Positions 53,289 to 61,893 of a DNA stretch of 64,000 nt are shown piece by piece (position 1 is the stretch's first letter; the number at the start of each line of letters is the position of its first letter). Below the pieces are notes generated by a model. That model did not search any database, was not told where the DNA came from, and saw only the letters and a program-made list of their open reading frames with translations. The position numbers were made by a program, and so were the translations under genes. The stretch comes from CAMEON01 sp963643175 (lineage in GTDB: Bacteria; Bacillota; Clostridia; Oscillospirales; CAG-272): NCBI GenBank assembly GCA_963643175.1, contig CAVIJF010000001.1:186001-250000 (forward strand), written 5' to 3'.

Positions 53289-54371
53289 TCAGAACAGATT
53301 GAATATATCCTTGCAGGCGATGACAGCCGTAAACGCCAGCAGCAGCAGCATACCCACACTGTGAATCTTTGCTTCCGCCTTGGGATTTATCGGTTTGCCG
53401 AAGGACAGCACCTCCAGTACCCGGAAGAACAGCCGTCCGCCGTCCAGCGCCGGTATGGGAAGCAGATTGAATACGCCCAGATTCATGGCAATGACGGCGA
53501 ACAGGTAAAGCAGGTTCCAGCCCGCCATCGGCTGGTGCGCCACCTCCGTGACGGTCGAGGTCACGCCGATAGGTCCGGACAGGTCGGACAGCCCGAAGCG
53601 TCCGGTCACGATACCCTTCAGTGAGTCAAACACCATTTTGATGGAGGATACGCCGCGCCAGAACCCCGTGCGGACAACATTCCAGACGGTCGGTTCCATG
53701 GCGGCGGTCTGAAAATCCATACTGCCGAGCGCAACGCCCTGCTCCGCCTCGGTCGGGAACCGGACATTCTCCACCAGCACGCGGTCGCCGTTCCGCTCCA
53801 CCAACACGTCAATCGGCTCATAGCCGGAGAACATAATCTCATATGCCAGCTCGTAGCCGGTGTGCACCATCGTGTCGCCAACGCGGAGAATGGTGTCCCC
53901 CTTCTCCAATCCGGTGACATAACTGGGCGCCCCGGCGGCAAAATACTCAACCGTCGCGGAAGGCAGACGGTAGCCGGATGCCGTCAGTCCGGCGGTCAGA
54001 ATCAGCATGGCAAGAAAGCCTGTCAGAACATTCATGCCGGCTCCTGCCGCCAGTATCAGCATCCGCTGCCAGACATTCTTTTTGCAGAAGGCGTTGGGGT
54101 CGCCCGCGCCCTCGCCGACCTCGTCCTCGCCTGCGTCCTCGCCTGCCATAGCAACATAGCCGCCGATGGGCAATAGGCGCAGCGAATACTGAATGCCGGT
54201 CTTTTTGGACGTGAAGCCGCACAGGCGCTTGCCCATGCCTAGCGAGAACTCATGCACGGTGACGCGGCACGCCCGCGCCGTCAGGTAGTGTCCCAGCTCG
54301 TGGACGAAAATCAGCACGCCCAGCCCCAGAACGGTCAGGGCAAAGTACAGAAGAAAGTTCAGTATCTGCAT
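53289..54371 (-). CDS. rseP: RseP/RasP-type site-2 intramembrane protease
   Basis: 360-residue zinc metalloprotease in the membrane, cleaving anti-sigma factors or signal-peptide remnants. HELGHY at 24-29 is the HExxH site and NLLPIPALDGGR near 310-320 supplies the LDG motif. One PDZ domain lies between (about 150-220, GLEKGDTILRVGDTMV). Four membrane helices are seen. ATG 54371 starts the protein at the hydrophobic MQILNF; upstream in-frame codons lack homology and lie close to dxr. The ribosome site GGAGG is about 13 nt away, longer than ideal. Confidence 0.93.
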   Translation of the reverse strand: MQILNFLLYFALTVLGLGVLIFVHELGHYLTARACRVTVHEFSLGMGKRLCGFTSKKTGIQYSLRLLPIGGYVAMAGEDAGEDEVGEGAGDPNAFCKKNVWQRMLILAAGAGMNVLTGFLAMLILTAGLTASGYRLPSATVEYFAAGAPSYVTGLEKGDTILRVGDTMVHTGYELAYEIMFSGYEPIDVLVERNGDRVLVENVRFPTEAEQGVALGSMDFQTAAMEPTVWNVVRTGFWRGVSSIKMVFDSLKGIVTGRFGLSDLSGPIGVTSTVTEVAHQPMAGWNLLYLFAVIAMNLGVFNLLPIPALDGGRLFFRVLEVLSFGKPINPKAEAKIHSVGMLLLLAFTAVIACKDIFNLF

Positions 54372-54399
54372 CGGTATCCGAAAGCCTCCGGTCACGCAT

Positions 54400-55611
54400 T
54401 CATGTGCGGGACAGCAGCGCCCGCGCCGCCTCACGCGCCGCCCGGTCGGCGCTCAGTATCTCCTCGTAAAGGTGCAGGTCTGCCGCGTCCGAAAGCTGCT
54501 CCGTGACGCGCGTTACAAGACCGGGAATGTCGCAGAAGCGTATCCGCTCCTGAAGGAATGCCTCCACCACCACCTCGTTGGCGGCATTGAGCACGGCAGG
54601 AAGCGCCCCGCCGCGCCGGATGCAGTCCACAGCCAATGCCAGCAGGGGGAAAGTTTCGGTATCGGGGGGGCAAAAGGTCAGCCTGCCGACCGAGAACAGG
54701 TCAAGCTCCCCCACCGTATCCCCGGCGGGAAGGCGGTGCGGGTGGGTCAGCGCATACTGCACGCAGTGCCGCATATCCGGCACCGAAAGCTGCGCGATGA
54801 CACTGCGGTCAACATACTCCACCATGGAGTGGACAATGCTCTCGCGGTGCACCACAACCTGCACCTGCTCCGGCATCACGCCGAACAGGTGCACCGCCTC
54901 GATGACCTCGAAGCCCTTATTCATCAGGGTCGCGCTGTCCACCGTGATTTTCTGACCCATGCGCCATGTCGGATGCGCCAGCGTCATCTGTCTGGTGACG
55001 CCGGTCAGCTGTTCCGTCGTATACCCGAAGAAGGGTCCGCCCGATGCGGTAAGCAGGATGCGCCGCACCTCGCGCCGCTCCCCTGCCCGCAAGCACTGGA
55101 AAATGGCACAGTGCTCACTGTCCACCGGCAGAATCGTGTTGCCTGTACGGCGGGACAGCTCCATGACCAGTTCGCCGCCCACGACCAGCGATTCCTTGTT
55201 GGCAAGCGCCAGCCGATGCCCTGCCTCCAACGTGTCCAGCGTGGGGCGCAGTCCCGCCTCGCCGAGGATGGAGTTTTCCACGGTCAGCCCGTGCGGATTC
55301 TCCGTCCGCGTCCCGTGTATCATGTCCCGGATGCCCTCAAAACCGGACAGCACCCGCACCGGCGTATCCGCCAGCCGCACCCGCAGGTCGGCGGCGGCAT
55401 CCGGGTCGGTCATGACGGCGCAGTCCGGCAGAAAGCGGCGTGCCTGCGCCTCCACTGCCGCCACGTTGCGGTGGGCGGACAGCCCCCGGACGCGGATGCC
55501 GTGTGCCGCGGCGACATCTGCCGCCTGCGTCCCCACCGAGCCGGTGGAGCCTAAGATGATTAAATCCGGATACCCCGCGGATGTATCCTCTATTGCTTCC
55601 TGATTCACCAT
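54400..55611 (-). CDS. dxr: 1-deoxy-D-xylulose 5-phosphate reductoisomerase
   Basis: 403-residue NADPH-dependent enzyme committing carbon to the MEP pathway. The Rossmann motif is ILGSTGSVGTQAADV; LALANKESLV, SEHCAIFQCL, LTASGGPFF and the substrate-site MGQKITVDSATLMNKG-like stretch are all present. The N-terminus is about 18 residues longer than usual before ILGSTGS, so the true start could be slightly later, but no better ribosome site is visible. Confidence 0.96.
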   Translation of the reverse strand: MVNQEAIEDTSAGYPDLIILGSTGSVGTQAADVAAAHGIRVRGLSAHRNVAAVEAQARRFLPDCAVMTDPDAAADLRVRLADTPVRVLSGFEGIRDMIHGTRTENPHGLTVENSILGEAGLRPTLDTLEAGHRLALANKESLVVGGELVMELSRRTGNTILPVDSEHCAIFQCLRAGERREVRRILLTASGGPFFGYTTEQLTGVTRQMTLAHPTWRMGQKITVDSATLMNKGFEVIEAVHLFGVMPEQVQVVVHRESIVHSMVEYVDRSVIAQLSVPDMRHCVQYALTHPHRLPAGDTVGELDLFSVGRLTFCPPDTETFPLLALAVDCIRRGGALPAVLNAANEVVVEAFLQERIRFCDIPGLVTRVTEQLSDAADLHLYEEILSADRAAREAARALLSRT

Positions 55612-55665
55612 GATTCAGTGTATATCCCTTCCGTCCCGCGTATGCATAAGCAGGCGCGGAATCAA

Positions 55666-56517
55666 TCAACCCACCGTAACGCCGGTTGCCATAAAGAAAA
55701 CCAGCAGAGTGACCGACACCGCCAGCACCGAATCGAAACGGTCAAGAATGCCGCCGTGCCCCGGAAGGAGCCTGCCGAAATCCTTGATGCCGAAGCGGCG
55801 CTTGAGCTGGGACATGGCAAGGTCGCCGATCTGGGACACGACGGATACCAGCAGTCCCGCCGGAATCATCAGCCAGACCGACAGCGCCTCGTGCTCCCCC
55901 CAGATGCCGGTACGGTTATAGAGAACCGTCATACCCGCAAAAATTAGCGTGCAGCACAGCGTTCCGCCGATGGAGCCTTCCACGGTTTTCTTGGGGCTGA
56001 CTTCCGGTATCAGCTTGTGCCTGCCGAACAGTCTGCCGGAAAAGTATGCAAACGTATCTGTCACCCACGCGCCGACAAACACCATGACGGCGAAGAAAAA
56101 GGAGAACAGATCATGCAGGCAGACGACTCCGGCAAAGCCCCCTGCCGTATACAGGAACACGGCATATGCCGTGCAGACCGACGTAATATCGGTTTTTTTG
56201 TGATCCAGCACCGCCACGCCGAGCAGGTACACGATCAGCAGCAGAAGCACGCCCAGCGCAACCGCACTGACGGTTCCCTCCCCTGCGTTGCGGACGACCA
56301 GCGCATAGCGCGCCCCGATCGGTGCGGCAAGTGCCAACAGGCAGAGCGGGACAGCGACCCACAGGTTCCGGTGCAGACCCACACAGCGGAGCAGTTCAAA
56401 TGTCCCGATCAGTGCGCAGAGTGCGAACAGAACGGGAAAAGCCCATGTTTCGGAAAAAATCAGAACCGGGACGAATACGCACAAAGCCACGGCGGCTGTC
56501 AGAACTCGTTTTAACAT
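55666..56517 (-). CDS. cdsA: Phosphatidate cytidylyltransferase
   Basis: 283-residue membrane enzyme making CDP-diacylglycerol. About seven helices are visible; the C-terminal signature is present as SQIGDLAMSQLKRRFGIKD followed by LLPGHGGILDRFDS. ATG 56517 follows GGGAGGTATTCC; an upstream in-frame ATG at 56541 does not. It lies between uppS and dxr in the conserved block. Confidence 0.95.
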   Translation of the reverse strand: MLKRVLTAAVALCVFVPVLIFSETWAFPVLFALCALIGTFELLRCVGLHRNLWVAVPLCLLALAAPIGARYALVVRNAGEGTVSAVALGVLLLLIVYLLGVAVLDHKKTDITSVCTAYAVFLYTAGGFAGVVCLHDLFSFFFAVMVFVGAWVTDTFAYFSGRLFGRHKLIPEVSPKKTVEGSIGGTLCCTLIFAGMTVLYNRTGIWGEHEALSVWLMIPAGLLVSVVSQIGDLAMSQLKRRFGIKDFGRLLPGHGGILDRFDSVLAVSVTLLVFFMATGVTVG

Positions 56518-56541
56518 AGGAATACCTCCCGACGATAGCAA

Positions 56542-56620
56542 TAAGGAAAACGCTGCCGGACAATCCGGCGGTTTCTGAAGGCATCACCGCGCAATGTCAC
56601 CATCTGAATCACGCGGTTCA
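56542..56620. repeat. Dispersed palindromic repeat copy C plus diverged hairpin module
   Basis: TAAGGAAAACGCTGCCGGAC then AATCCGGCGGTTTCTGA forms the palindrome. It is followed directly by AAGGCATCACCGCGCAAT and ACGCGGT, a degraded copy of the perfect hairpin at 26452-26499. The whole lies in the uppS-cdsA gap. Confidence 0.6.
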
Positions 56621-56634
56621 GCAGTGCCCTGACT

Positions 56635-57357
56635 TCACAGCCCGCCCCAGCGGCGCTTGCGGGAGTAAAACTCCCGGACACACTCGTCCACATCGGCAGG
56701 TCCGAAATCCGGCCAGAGCGTGTCGGTAAAGTACAGCTCCGCGTAAGCCGCCTGCCAAAGAAGAAAGTTGGAAAGGCGCAGATCGCCCCCGGTGCGCACA
56801 ATCATATCCGGGTCGCCGCACTCCGCGGTATACACCGAGCGGGAAATATCGTCCTCGGTGATGTCCCCGGCGCCCTTCCCCTCCGCAGCCAGTCTGCGGA
56901 AGGCATGAACCATCTCGGCACGCCCCCCGTAATTCAGTGCGATGTTCAGCACCTGCGGCTCGTTCGCGTTGAGCGTTTCGACATACGCAATCTTTTCCCG
57001 CAGGGCAGGCGTCAGCACCGACAGATCCCCGATGAAGCGGAAATGGTTGTGGTACTTTGGATAGTCGCGTTTCAGCTCCTCTAAATAGCTGTCCAGAATG
57101 TCCATGATGGTTTCCACCTCATGGGGCGGACGCTTCCAGTTCTCGGTGGAGAAAGCATACACCGTCACCGCCTGAAATCCGATGTCACAGCAGTACAGGC
57201 ACACCTTCTTGAAGGTCGAGGAGCCGACCTTGTGACCGTATTCCCGCGGCATTCCGCGCTTTTTAGCCCAGCGCCCGTTGCCGTCCATGATGAAAGCAAT
57301 GTGCCTGAAATTCTCGTCCGGACGCAGTATCTCCTGCGTCGCCGTCTTTTTTCTCAC
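56635..57357 (-). CDS. uppS: Isoprenyl transferase (undecaprenyl diphosphate synthase)
   Basis: 240-residue cis-prenyltransferase supplying the lipid carrier for wall synthesis. The catalytic MDGNGRWAKKRG motif lies near residue 21; YAFSTENWKRP and the C-terminal RTGGDLRLSNFLLWQAAYAE are typical. The start is GTG 57357 with AAAGGA upstream. Confidence 0.96.
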   Translation of the reverse strand: MRKKTATQEILRPDENFRHIAFIMDGNGRWAKKRGMPREYGHKVGSSTFKKVCLYCCDIGFQAVTVYAFSTENWKRPPHEVETIMDILDSYLEELKRDYPKYHNHFRFIGDLSVLTPALREKIAYVETLNANEPQVLNIALNYGGRAEMVHAFRRLAAEGKGAGDITEDDISRSVYTAECGDPDMIVRTGGDLRLSNFLLWQAAYAELYFTDTLWPDFGPADVDECVREFYSRKRRWGGL

Positions 57358-57394
57358 GGTTGTATCCTTTCCTCACCGAACTGTGCCCACGGCA

Positions 57395-57448
57395 GACAGG
57401 CAGGACGGAGCCGACCCGTCTGTGCGTGCGGTCTCCGCCCTGCCTGTC
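57395..57448 (-). other. Long hairpin between frr and uppS
   Basis: GACAGGCAGGACGGAGCCG and CGGTCTCCGCCCTGCCTGTC pair with two mismatches around a 15-nt loop, starting two bases after the frr stop. No U-run follows, so a processing or attenuation role is more likely than termination. Confidence 0.5.
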
Positions 57449-57450
57449 CG

Positions 57451-58005
57451 TCAGATTTCCATCAGTTCCTTGCTCTTTGTCTCGGTAATGGCATCCACAT
57501 TCTTGACAAATCTGTCGGTCACTTCCTGTATTGCCTTTTCGGAAGCGGCCGCCTCGTCCTCGGTCATGGTGCTGTCCTTCTTCGCCTTCTTGACTTCCTC
57601 GTTGGCGTTGCGGCGCTCGTTGCGCAGGGCAACCTTGGCGTCCTCTCCCATCTTCCTGACCTGCTTGGTCAGGTCGCGGCGGCGCTCCTCGGTCAGCTGC
57701 GGGAACACAAGCCGCAGTACTGAACCGTCATTCAGCGGCGTGATGCCGACATCCGACGCCAGAATCGCCTTCTCCATCGCCTTGAGCGTGGAGCGGTCAT
57801 AGGGCTGAATAGTCAGCGTGCGTGCGTCCGTCACCATGAGATTCGCCATAGTGTTCAGCGGGGTCGGGGCGCCGTAATACTCAAACGTCACGCGGTTGAG
57901 CACGGCGGGGTTCGCCTGCCCGGCACGGATGGTCTCCAGATTGGACTCGTAGGCAGATATGGTCTTCTTCATCTTCGCCTCAAGGGCTTTGGTATCGTAC
58001 TTCAT
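57451..58005 (-). CDS. frr: Ribosome recycling factor
   Basis: 184-residue protein that splits post-termination ribosomes with EF-G. Landmarks are MKKTISAYESNLETIRAGQANP near the start, the YYGAPTPLN loop, QPYDRSTLKAMEKAI, and the helix LTEERRRDLTKQV. ATG 58005 is chosen over 58014 because AAAGGA has proper spacing and the length then matches the usual 185. Confidence 0.96.
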   Translation of the reverse strand: MKYDTKALEAKMKKTISAYESNLETIRAGQANPAVLNRVTFEYYGAPTPLNTMANLMVTDARTLTIQPYDRSTLKAMEKAILASDVGITPLNDGSVLRLVFPQLTEERRRDLTKQVRKMGEDAKVALRNERRNANEEVKKAKKDSTMTEDEAAASEKAIQEVTDRFVKNVDAITETKSKELMEI

Positions 58006-58053
58006 GGTATGCATTCCTTTCCTTGTGTGTGGGTTTCGGTGACAGGGCGCGGC

Positions 58054-58773
58054 TTACGTGTGCATCCGTGTGCCGACGGGCTGACCCATGACCGCTCTGT
58101 AAATATTTTCGGGATCCGCCAATGCGAAGCCGTATGCCTCAATGCCGTTTTCGTTGCAGAAGGAAACGGCTGTCATGTCAAAGGCGCGCAGGTCTTTTTC
58201 CAGAATCTCGGCGTAGGTGATGTCATAAATCGGCTTGGCATCGGGATCCTTGCGGGGATCGGCGGTGTAGAGGTAATCCACGTTCTTCGCCATCAGCAGT
58301 GCATCCGCATTGATTTCGGCGGCACGCAGGACGGCTGCCGTGTCGGTGGAGAAGTACGGCACGCCCATGCCGCACCCGAAGATTACGATTTTCCCCTCGG
58401 AGAGCAGATGGTTGGCTGTCCGCGCATTGTAGCGGTCGGCGTAGGCGTCCATCTCCACGGCGGTCATGACAACGGTGTCCATGCCCGCACGCTGAAAGCT
58501 GTCCTGCAATGCCAGCGCATTGATGGCGGTTGCCAGCATTCCCATATGGTCGGCGCGGCACCGCTCTATCTGTGCCGCCCCCTGCTTGCCGCGCCAGATA
58601 TTGCCCGCACCGACAATGACGCCTATCTCAACGCCCTCCTCGCGGCATTTTTTCAGCACAGCGGCTATCTTGTCAATAAAGGAAAAATCCAGAACCCCGT
58701 CCTCCCGGTGCGCGGGTGCCAGCGCCTCGCCGGAGAGCTTGAGCAGGATTCGTTTGTATACCGGTTGATTCAT
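58054..58773 (-). CDS. pyrH: UMP kinase
   Basis: 239-residue amino-acid-kinase-fold enzyme making UDP from UMP. RILLKLSGEAL, GVIVGAGNIWRGKQ, HMGMLATAINALALQDS and IFGCGMGVPYFSTDTAA are diagnostic. First gene of the pyrH-to-polC block; promoter at 58860-58888 and repeat copy D in its leader. Confidence 0.97.
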   Translation of the reverse strand: MNQPVYKRILLKLSGEALAPAHREDGVLDFSFIDKIAAVLKKCREEGVEIGVIVGAGNIWRGKQGAAQIERCRADHMGMLATAINALALQDSFQRAGMDTVVMTAVEMDAYADRYNARTANHLLSEGKIVIFGCGMGVPYFSTDTAAVLRAAEINADALLMAKNVDYLYTADPRKDPDAKPIYDITYAEILEKDLRAFDMTAVSFCNENGIEAYGFALADPENIYRAVMGQPVGTRMHT

Positions 58774-58804
58774 TGGAGTGTGCCTCGCCTTCTGAAGTTT
58801 CTGA

Positions 58805-58835
58805 GGAAGTGCCGAATCAATCAGCGCTTCCCTGA
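58805..58835. repeat. Dispersed palindromic repeat, copy D
   Basis: GGAAGTGCCGAATCAATCAG followed by CGCTTCCCTGA. The ends GGAAGTGC and GCGCTTCC pair, giving the fullest hairpin of the five copies. It lies in the pyrH leader. Confidence 0.65.
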
Positions 58836-58859
58836 TATCTGCTGTATTCGTACATTGCT

Positions 58860-58888
58860 ATTTTACTACATTCCCGTCCGGTTGTAAA
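58860..58888 (-). promoter_or_regulatory. Promoter of the pyrH-to-polC block
   Basis: Minus-strand TTTACA (58883-58888) and TAAAAT (58860-58865), 17-bp spacer, about 90 nt before the pyrH ATG. Confidence 0.82.
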
Positions 58889-58944
58889 GAGCTTTCATGA
58901 AATTTTCTGCATCCGGAGACGGGACGGACAATGCAGGCAGTGCG

Positions 58945-60576
58945 TTACTCCGCCACCGTGACTGCCACGTCAAACTCATGCCCACCGCAGGACAGCGTTA
59001 CGGTACCGGTGCCCTTGCGTCCGGTGGGGAGAACATGCCCGTCCTCATCCACGATGAACAGCTCCGGACTGCGATTGATGTACGCAACGCCGTCAGCTTT
59101 GCCGGCAAGCTCAAACCACGAGCCGTCCGCATACGTGCAAAGCCCCCGGAGCTGCTTTTTGTCGCAGTGCAGCAGGCTGACGCGGTACTCACGGATCAGC
59201 GGCTCAAAGAATACCACCTTTTTGTCCGGATACGGCTGCATGGGGCAGAAGACAGGCGGATCGGTGTCGTACACATACACCGGGAATTCACAGCGCAGCC
59301 CGTTCCAGACAGCCGTCACGTAGGTCAGTCCCGGGGAGCGTGCCGTGATGCGGCAGCAGCGGATAACGGCTATCTCCTTGTCGTAATTGGAGAATTTCGC
59401 ACCTGCCGTTACAGGGCGTGCCTCATAGCATACATTCATGGAGAACAGCGGCAGCGGACGCGATTCGCCCACCTTTAGGCGGAGGAAGTGCGGCTTCTCC
59501 AAGAACAGTGCGGTCGGCACATATTCAGCCGGGTCATCCCACTTGACAATCTCATGGTGGACGTTGGGCTCATCCTTCTCGGAGTAGAAATCCTCGAACA
59601 TCAGCTCAAAATCGTAGGCGTGCATCCGCGTTCCCCAGCAGCCCCACTGATTGCCGTAAGCGTATGCCAACAGCATGGTGTCGCCCTTCCGGATGTGATG
59701 CTGCTCATCGCCGGAGATGCCGCAGTTGTGCAGCATCCAGCCCGTGTGAAGCCGTATCTCGTTGATGCGGCGGTAGATGAGTCCGTCGTCCGACTCGTAC
59801 ACCGCCAGCATGCTGTCCTCGGTAAAGCGGTAATCCGTGGACAGGGCGATAAACTTGCCCAGATCCTCACAGTACACCATATCATAGGAATCGTTGGAGC
59901 CGCGCGGGCGCGTCACCGCCACGCCCCGGTATGTCACCGTGGCGGGCCAGTCCTCGCGCGTGATGTCCGCCGTGGCGACGCGCGTCTCATGCACTTCCTT
60001 TCCGTTGATGTCCCGGGACGTCCATGTGTAGTAGATGTACAGCACATTGTCCTTGACAACAAACGAAAACTCTCCCGCACCCCAGTTGTGCCAGTCCTCA
60101 TCGTAGTAGATGACCGGCGCGGGCTTACCCAGCCAGTGGGCGCCGTCGGGGCTAACCTCGCCCCATCCATTGCCGCACCAACGCTCAAACGGTCCTGTCG
60201 GGGAGGTGGAGCGGGCAATGAATCCGTTGTTGCACACGCCGCCGTCATTGGCAAAAACGGTAGAGGTATACCCTATGTAGTAGTACTTGCCATACTTGAA
60301 CACCGCCGGGTCACAGACCGAAAACCAGTCCATGGAGTTCGGAACCGGGGTCATGACCACACGCTCCTCGCTCCACGTCCTGCCGCCGTCCTCGGAGTGG
60401 CGGTAGGTAAACCAGTCTGCCTCGTACCCGTCGCCCGGGGAGGCAAACCACGCCTCGCACACCCCGCCGTGCACCATGATGCTGGGACCGTAGCGGTACC
60501 CCCAGCCCTGGCTCTTCCGCGGCATATAAATGTCCTGTCCGTCGTCCTTCAGAATGAGTCTGAAATGTTTATCCAT
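58945..60576 (-). CDS. Beta-propeller protein, GH43/GH117-like
   Basis: 543 residues without signal peptide. The first about 380 residues have five-bladed-propeller repeats of the GH43/32/68/117 type: IMVHGGVCEAWFAS, HSEDGGRTWSEE, CDPAVFKYGKYYYIGYT, IARSTSPTGPFERW, WGAGEFSFVVKDNVLYIYYTW and HNCGISGDEQHH. The remainder contains an immunoglobulin-like C-terminal domain (about 455-543). Sialidase-like Asp boxes are partly matched (DGGRTW). It is probably a glycosidase or phosphorylase acting inside the cell, substrate unknown. ATG 60576 has AAAGGAAC upstream. It follows the SigG remnant. Confidence 0.72.
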   Translation of the reverse strand: MDKHFRLILKDDGQDIYMPRKSQGWGYRYGPSIMVHGGVCEAWFASPGDGYEADWFTYRHSEDGGRTWSEERVVMTPVPNSMDWFSVCDPAVFKYGKYYYIGYTSTVFANDGGVCNNGFIARSTSPTGPFERWCGNGWGEVSPDGAHWLGKPAPVIYYDEDWHNWGAGEFSFVVKDNVLYIYYTWTSRDINGKEVHETRVATADITREDWPATVTYRGVAVTRPRGSNDSYDMVYCEDLGKFIALSTDYRFTEDSMLAVYESDDGLIYRRINEIRLHTGWMLHNCGISGDEQHHIRKGDTMLLAYAYGNQWGCWGTRMHAYDFELMFEDFYSEKDEPNVHHEIVKWDDPAEYVPTALFLEKPHFLRLKVGESRPLPLFSMNVCYEARPVTAGAKFSNYDKEIAVIRCCRITARSPGLTYVTAVWNGLRCEFPVYVYDTDPPVFCPMQPYPDKKVVFFEPLIREYRVSLLHCDKKQLRGLCTYADGSWFELAGKADGVAYINRSPELFIVDEDGHVLPTGRKGTGTVTLSCGGHEFDVAVTVAE

Positions 60577-60652
60577 GTCAGCGTTCCTTTCTTTACCTCT
60601 GTCATTTGTCATTCACATAAATTCAACCGGTTCCGCAGACCGCCGGACAGCA

Positions 60653-61061
60653 CTACAGCTGCCGGCGGAGCTTTTCCAGTGCCGCCTTTTCCAGCCGGGA
60701 TACCTGCGCCTGCGATATGCCGATTCCTGACGCAATTTCCATCTGCGTTTTGTCGCCGTCCGGCGATTTCGTCCACTGTCGGCTTCTTCTGATTCTCGGC
60801 AGCCAACTCCTCCCGCACGGTCAGCGCCCGATAGGCAAGGTCGCACGTGGAGTGGCTGATGCGGACGGCGGCGCTGTCCCGCAGGAAGCGGTGCACATCA
60901 CCTAAAATCATGGGGACGGCATAGGTGGAGAACATGACCTCGCGGGCGGGGTCGAAGTTATCCGCCACTTTGATCAGCCCGATACAGCCAACCTGAAACA
61001 GATCGTCCACGACCCAGCTGCTCTCGCGGCGTCCGGTAAAGCGTTGTATGATGTGGTTATG
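60653..61061 (-). pseudogene. sigG: Decayed sporulation sigma factor SigG
   Basis: Two pieces of a sigma-70 family forespore sigma factor in different frames. Region 2 is clear: HIIQRFTGRRE, then DDLFQVGCIGLIK, NFDP and FSTYAVPMILGDVHRFLRD, followed by region 3 start REELAAENQKKPTVDEIAG. At about 60754-60763 the sequence jumps, with a +1 frame change, straight into region 4.2 (KTQMEIASGIGISQAQVSRLEKAALEKLRRQL, here as KTQMEIASGIG plus SQAQVSRLEKAAL) ending at TAG 60653. About 75 central residues and about 50 N-terminal residues are missing, with an in-frame TGA before the homology starts. KTQME and SQAQVSRLEKAAL favour SigG over SigF. Either a real deletion or an assembly error. Confidence 0.85.
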
Positions 61062-61102
61062 CGGTCAGGCAGGCTGGAAGGTTTTCTCAGGTACCCGCGT
61101 GA

Positions 61103-61831
61103 TTACTTCCCCAGCGCAGCGCCGTCGCAGACAAGCGTCACATCGGGGTGCAGGTTGAGAAGCGAGGCAGGGCAGGATGTTGTCAGCCCGCCTGCCAGCA
61201 TGGTTGCTACGGCATCGCGCTTGGCGTTCCCGTTCGCCATAATCAGAATCTTCTTTGCCCGCAGGATGGTGCCCATTCCCATAGTCAGGGCACGGGTCGG
61301 AACCTCCGCCTCGGAGGCAAAGAAGCGGGCGTTCGCACGGATGGTCGATGCCGTCAGGTCGGTGACGTGCGTGTCAACGGACAGGGTATCCGCAGGCTCG
61401 TTGAAGCCGATGTGCCCGTTCTGCCCGATGCCCAGCACCTGTATATCCACCTGCCCGACCGAGGCAAGGATGTCCTCATAGCGCCGGCACGCCTCCTCCG
61501 GGTCGGCGGCAGCACCGTCCGGCACATAGGTACGGGACATAACCACGTTCACGTGGTCGAACAGGTTACGGTTCATGAAGTAGCGATAGCTCTGGTCATT
61601 CTCCGGCGCGATGGGATAGTACTCGTCCAGATTGACCGATGTCACGGCGGAAAAGTCAATCTCGCCCGCCCGGTTCATCCGGGCAAGCTCACGGTACATT
61701 CCCACGGGAGTGGAACCGGTGGCAAGTCCCAGCACGGCGTTCTGCCGGGCATGCATAACCTCCGCCACCAGTCCGGCGGCGGTGCGGGACATTTCCTCAT
61801 AGTCCCTGCATTCGATTACCTTGACAGACAT
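61103..61831 (-). CDS. nagB: Glucosamine-6-phosphate deaminase
   Basis: 242-residue enzyme converting glucosamine-6-phosphate to fructose-6-phosphate and ammonia. Active-site sequence includes LATGSTPVGMYREL, VNLDEYYPI and GIGQNGHIGFNEP; MGMGTILRAKK is the C-terminal family motif. Length is normal. A GGGGGG stretch serves as ribosome site at the ATG 61831. No nagA is nearby. Its downstream flank runs within 42 nt into the SigG remnant. Confidence 0.95.
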   Translation of the reverse strand: MSVKVIECRDYEEMSRTAAGLVAEVMHARQNAVLGLATGSTPVGMYRELARMNRAGEIDFSAVTSVNLDEYYPIAPENDQSYRYFMNRNLFDHVNVVMSRTYVPDGAAADPEEACRRYEDILASVGQVDIQVLGIGQNGHIGFNEPADTLSVDTHVTDLTASTIRANARFFASEAEVPTRALTMGMGTILRAKKILIMANGNAKRDAVATMLAGGLTTSCPASLLNLHPDVTLVCDGAALGK

Positions 61832-61893
61832 AGTAAAACCCCCCTACTGTCCGGCTCAGCCGGAATATTCGTTTATGCTCCCCGGGGATTCCG

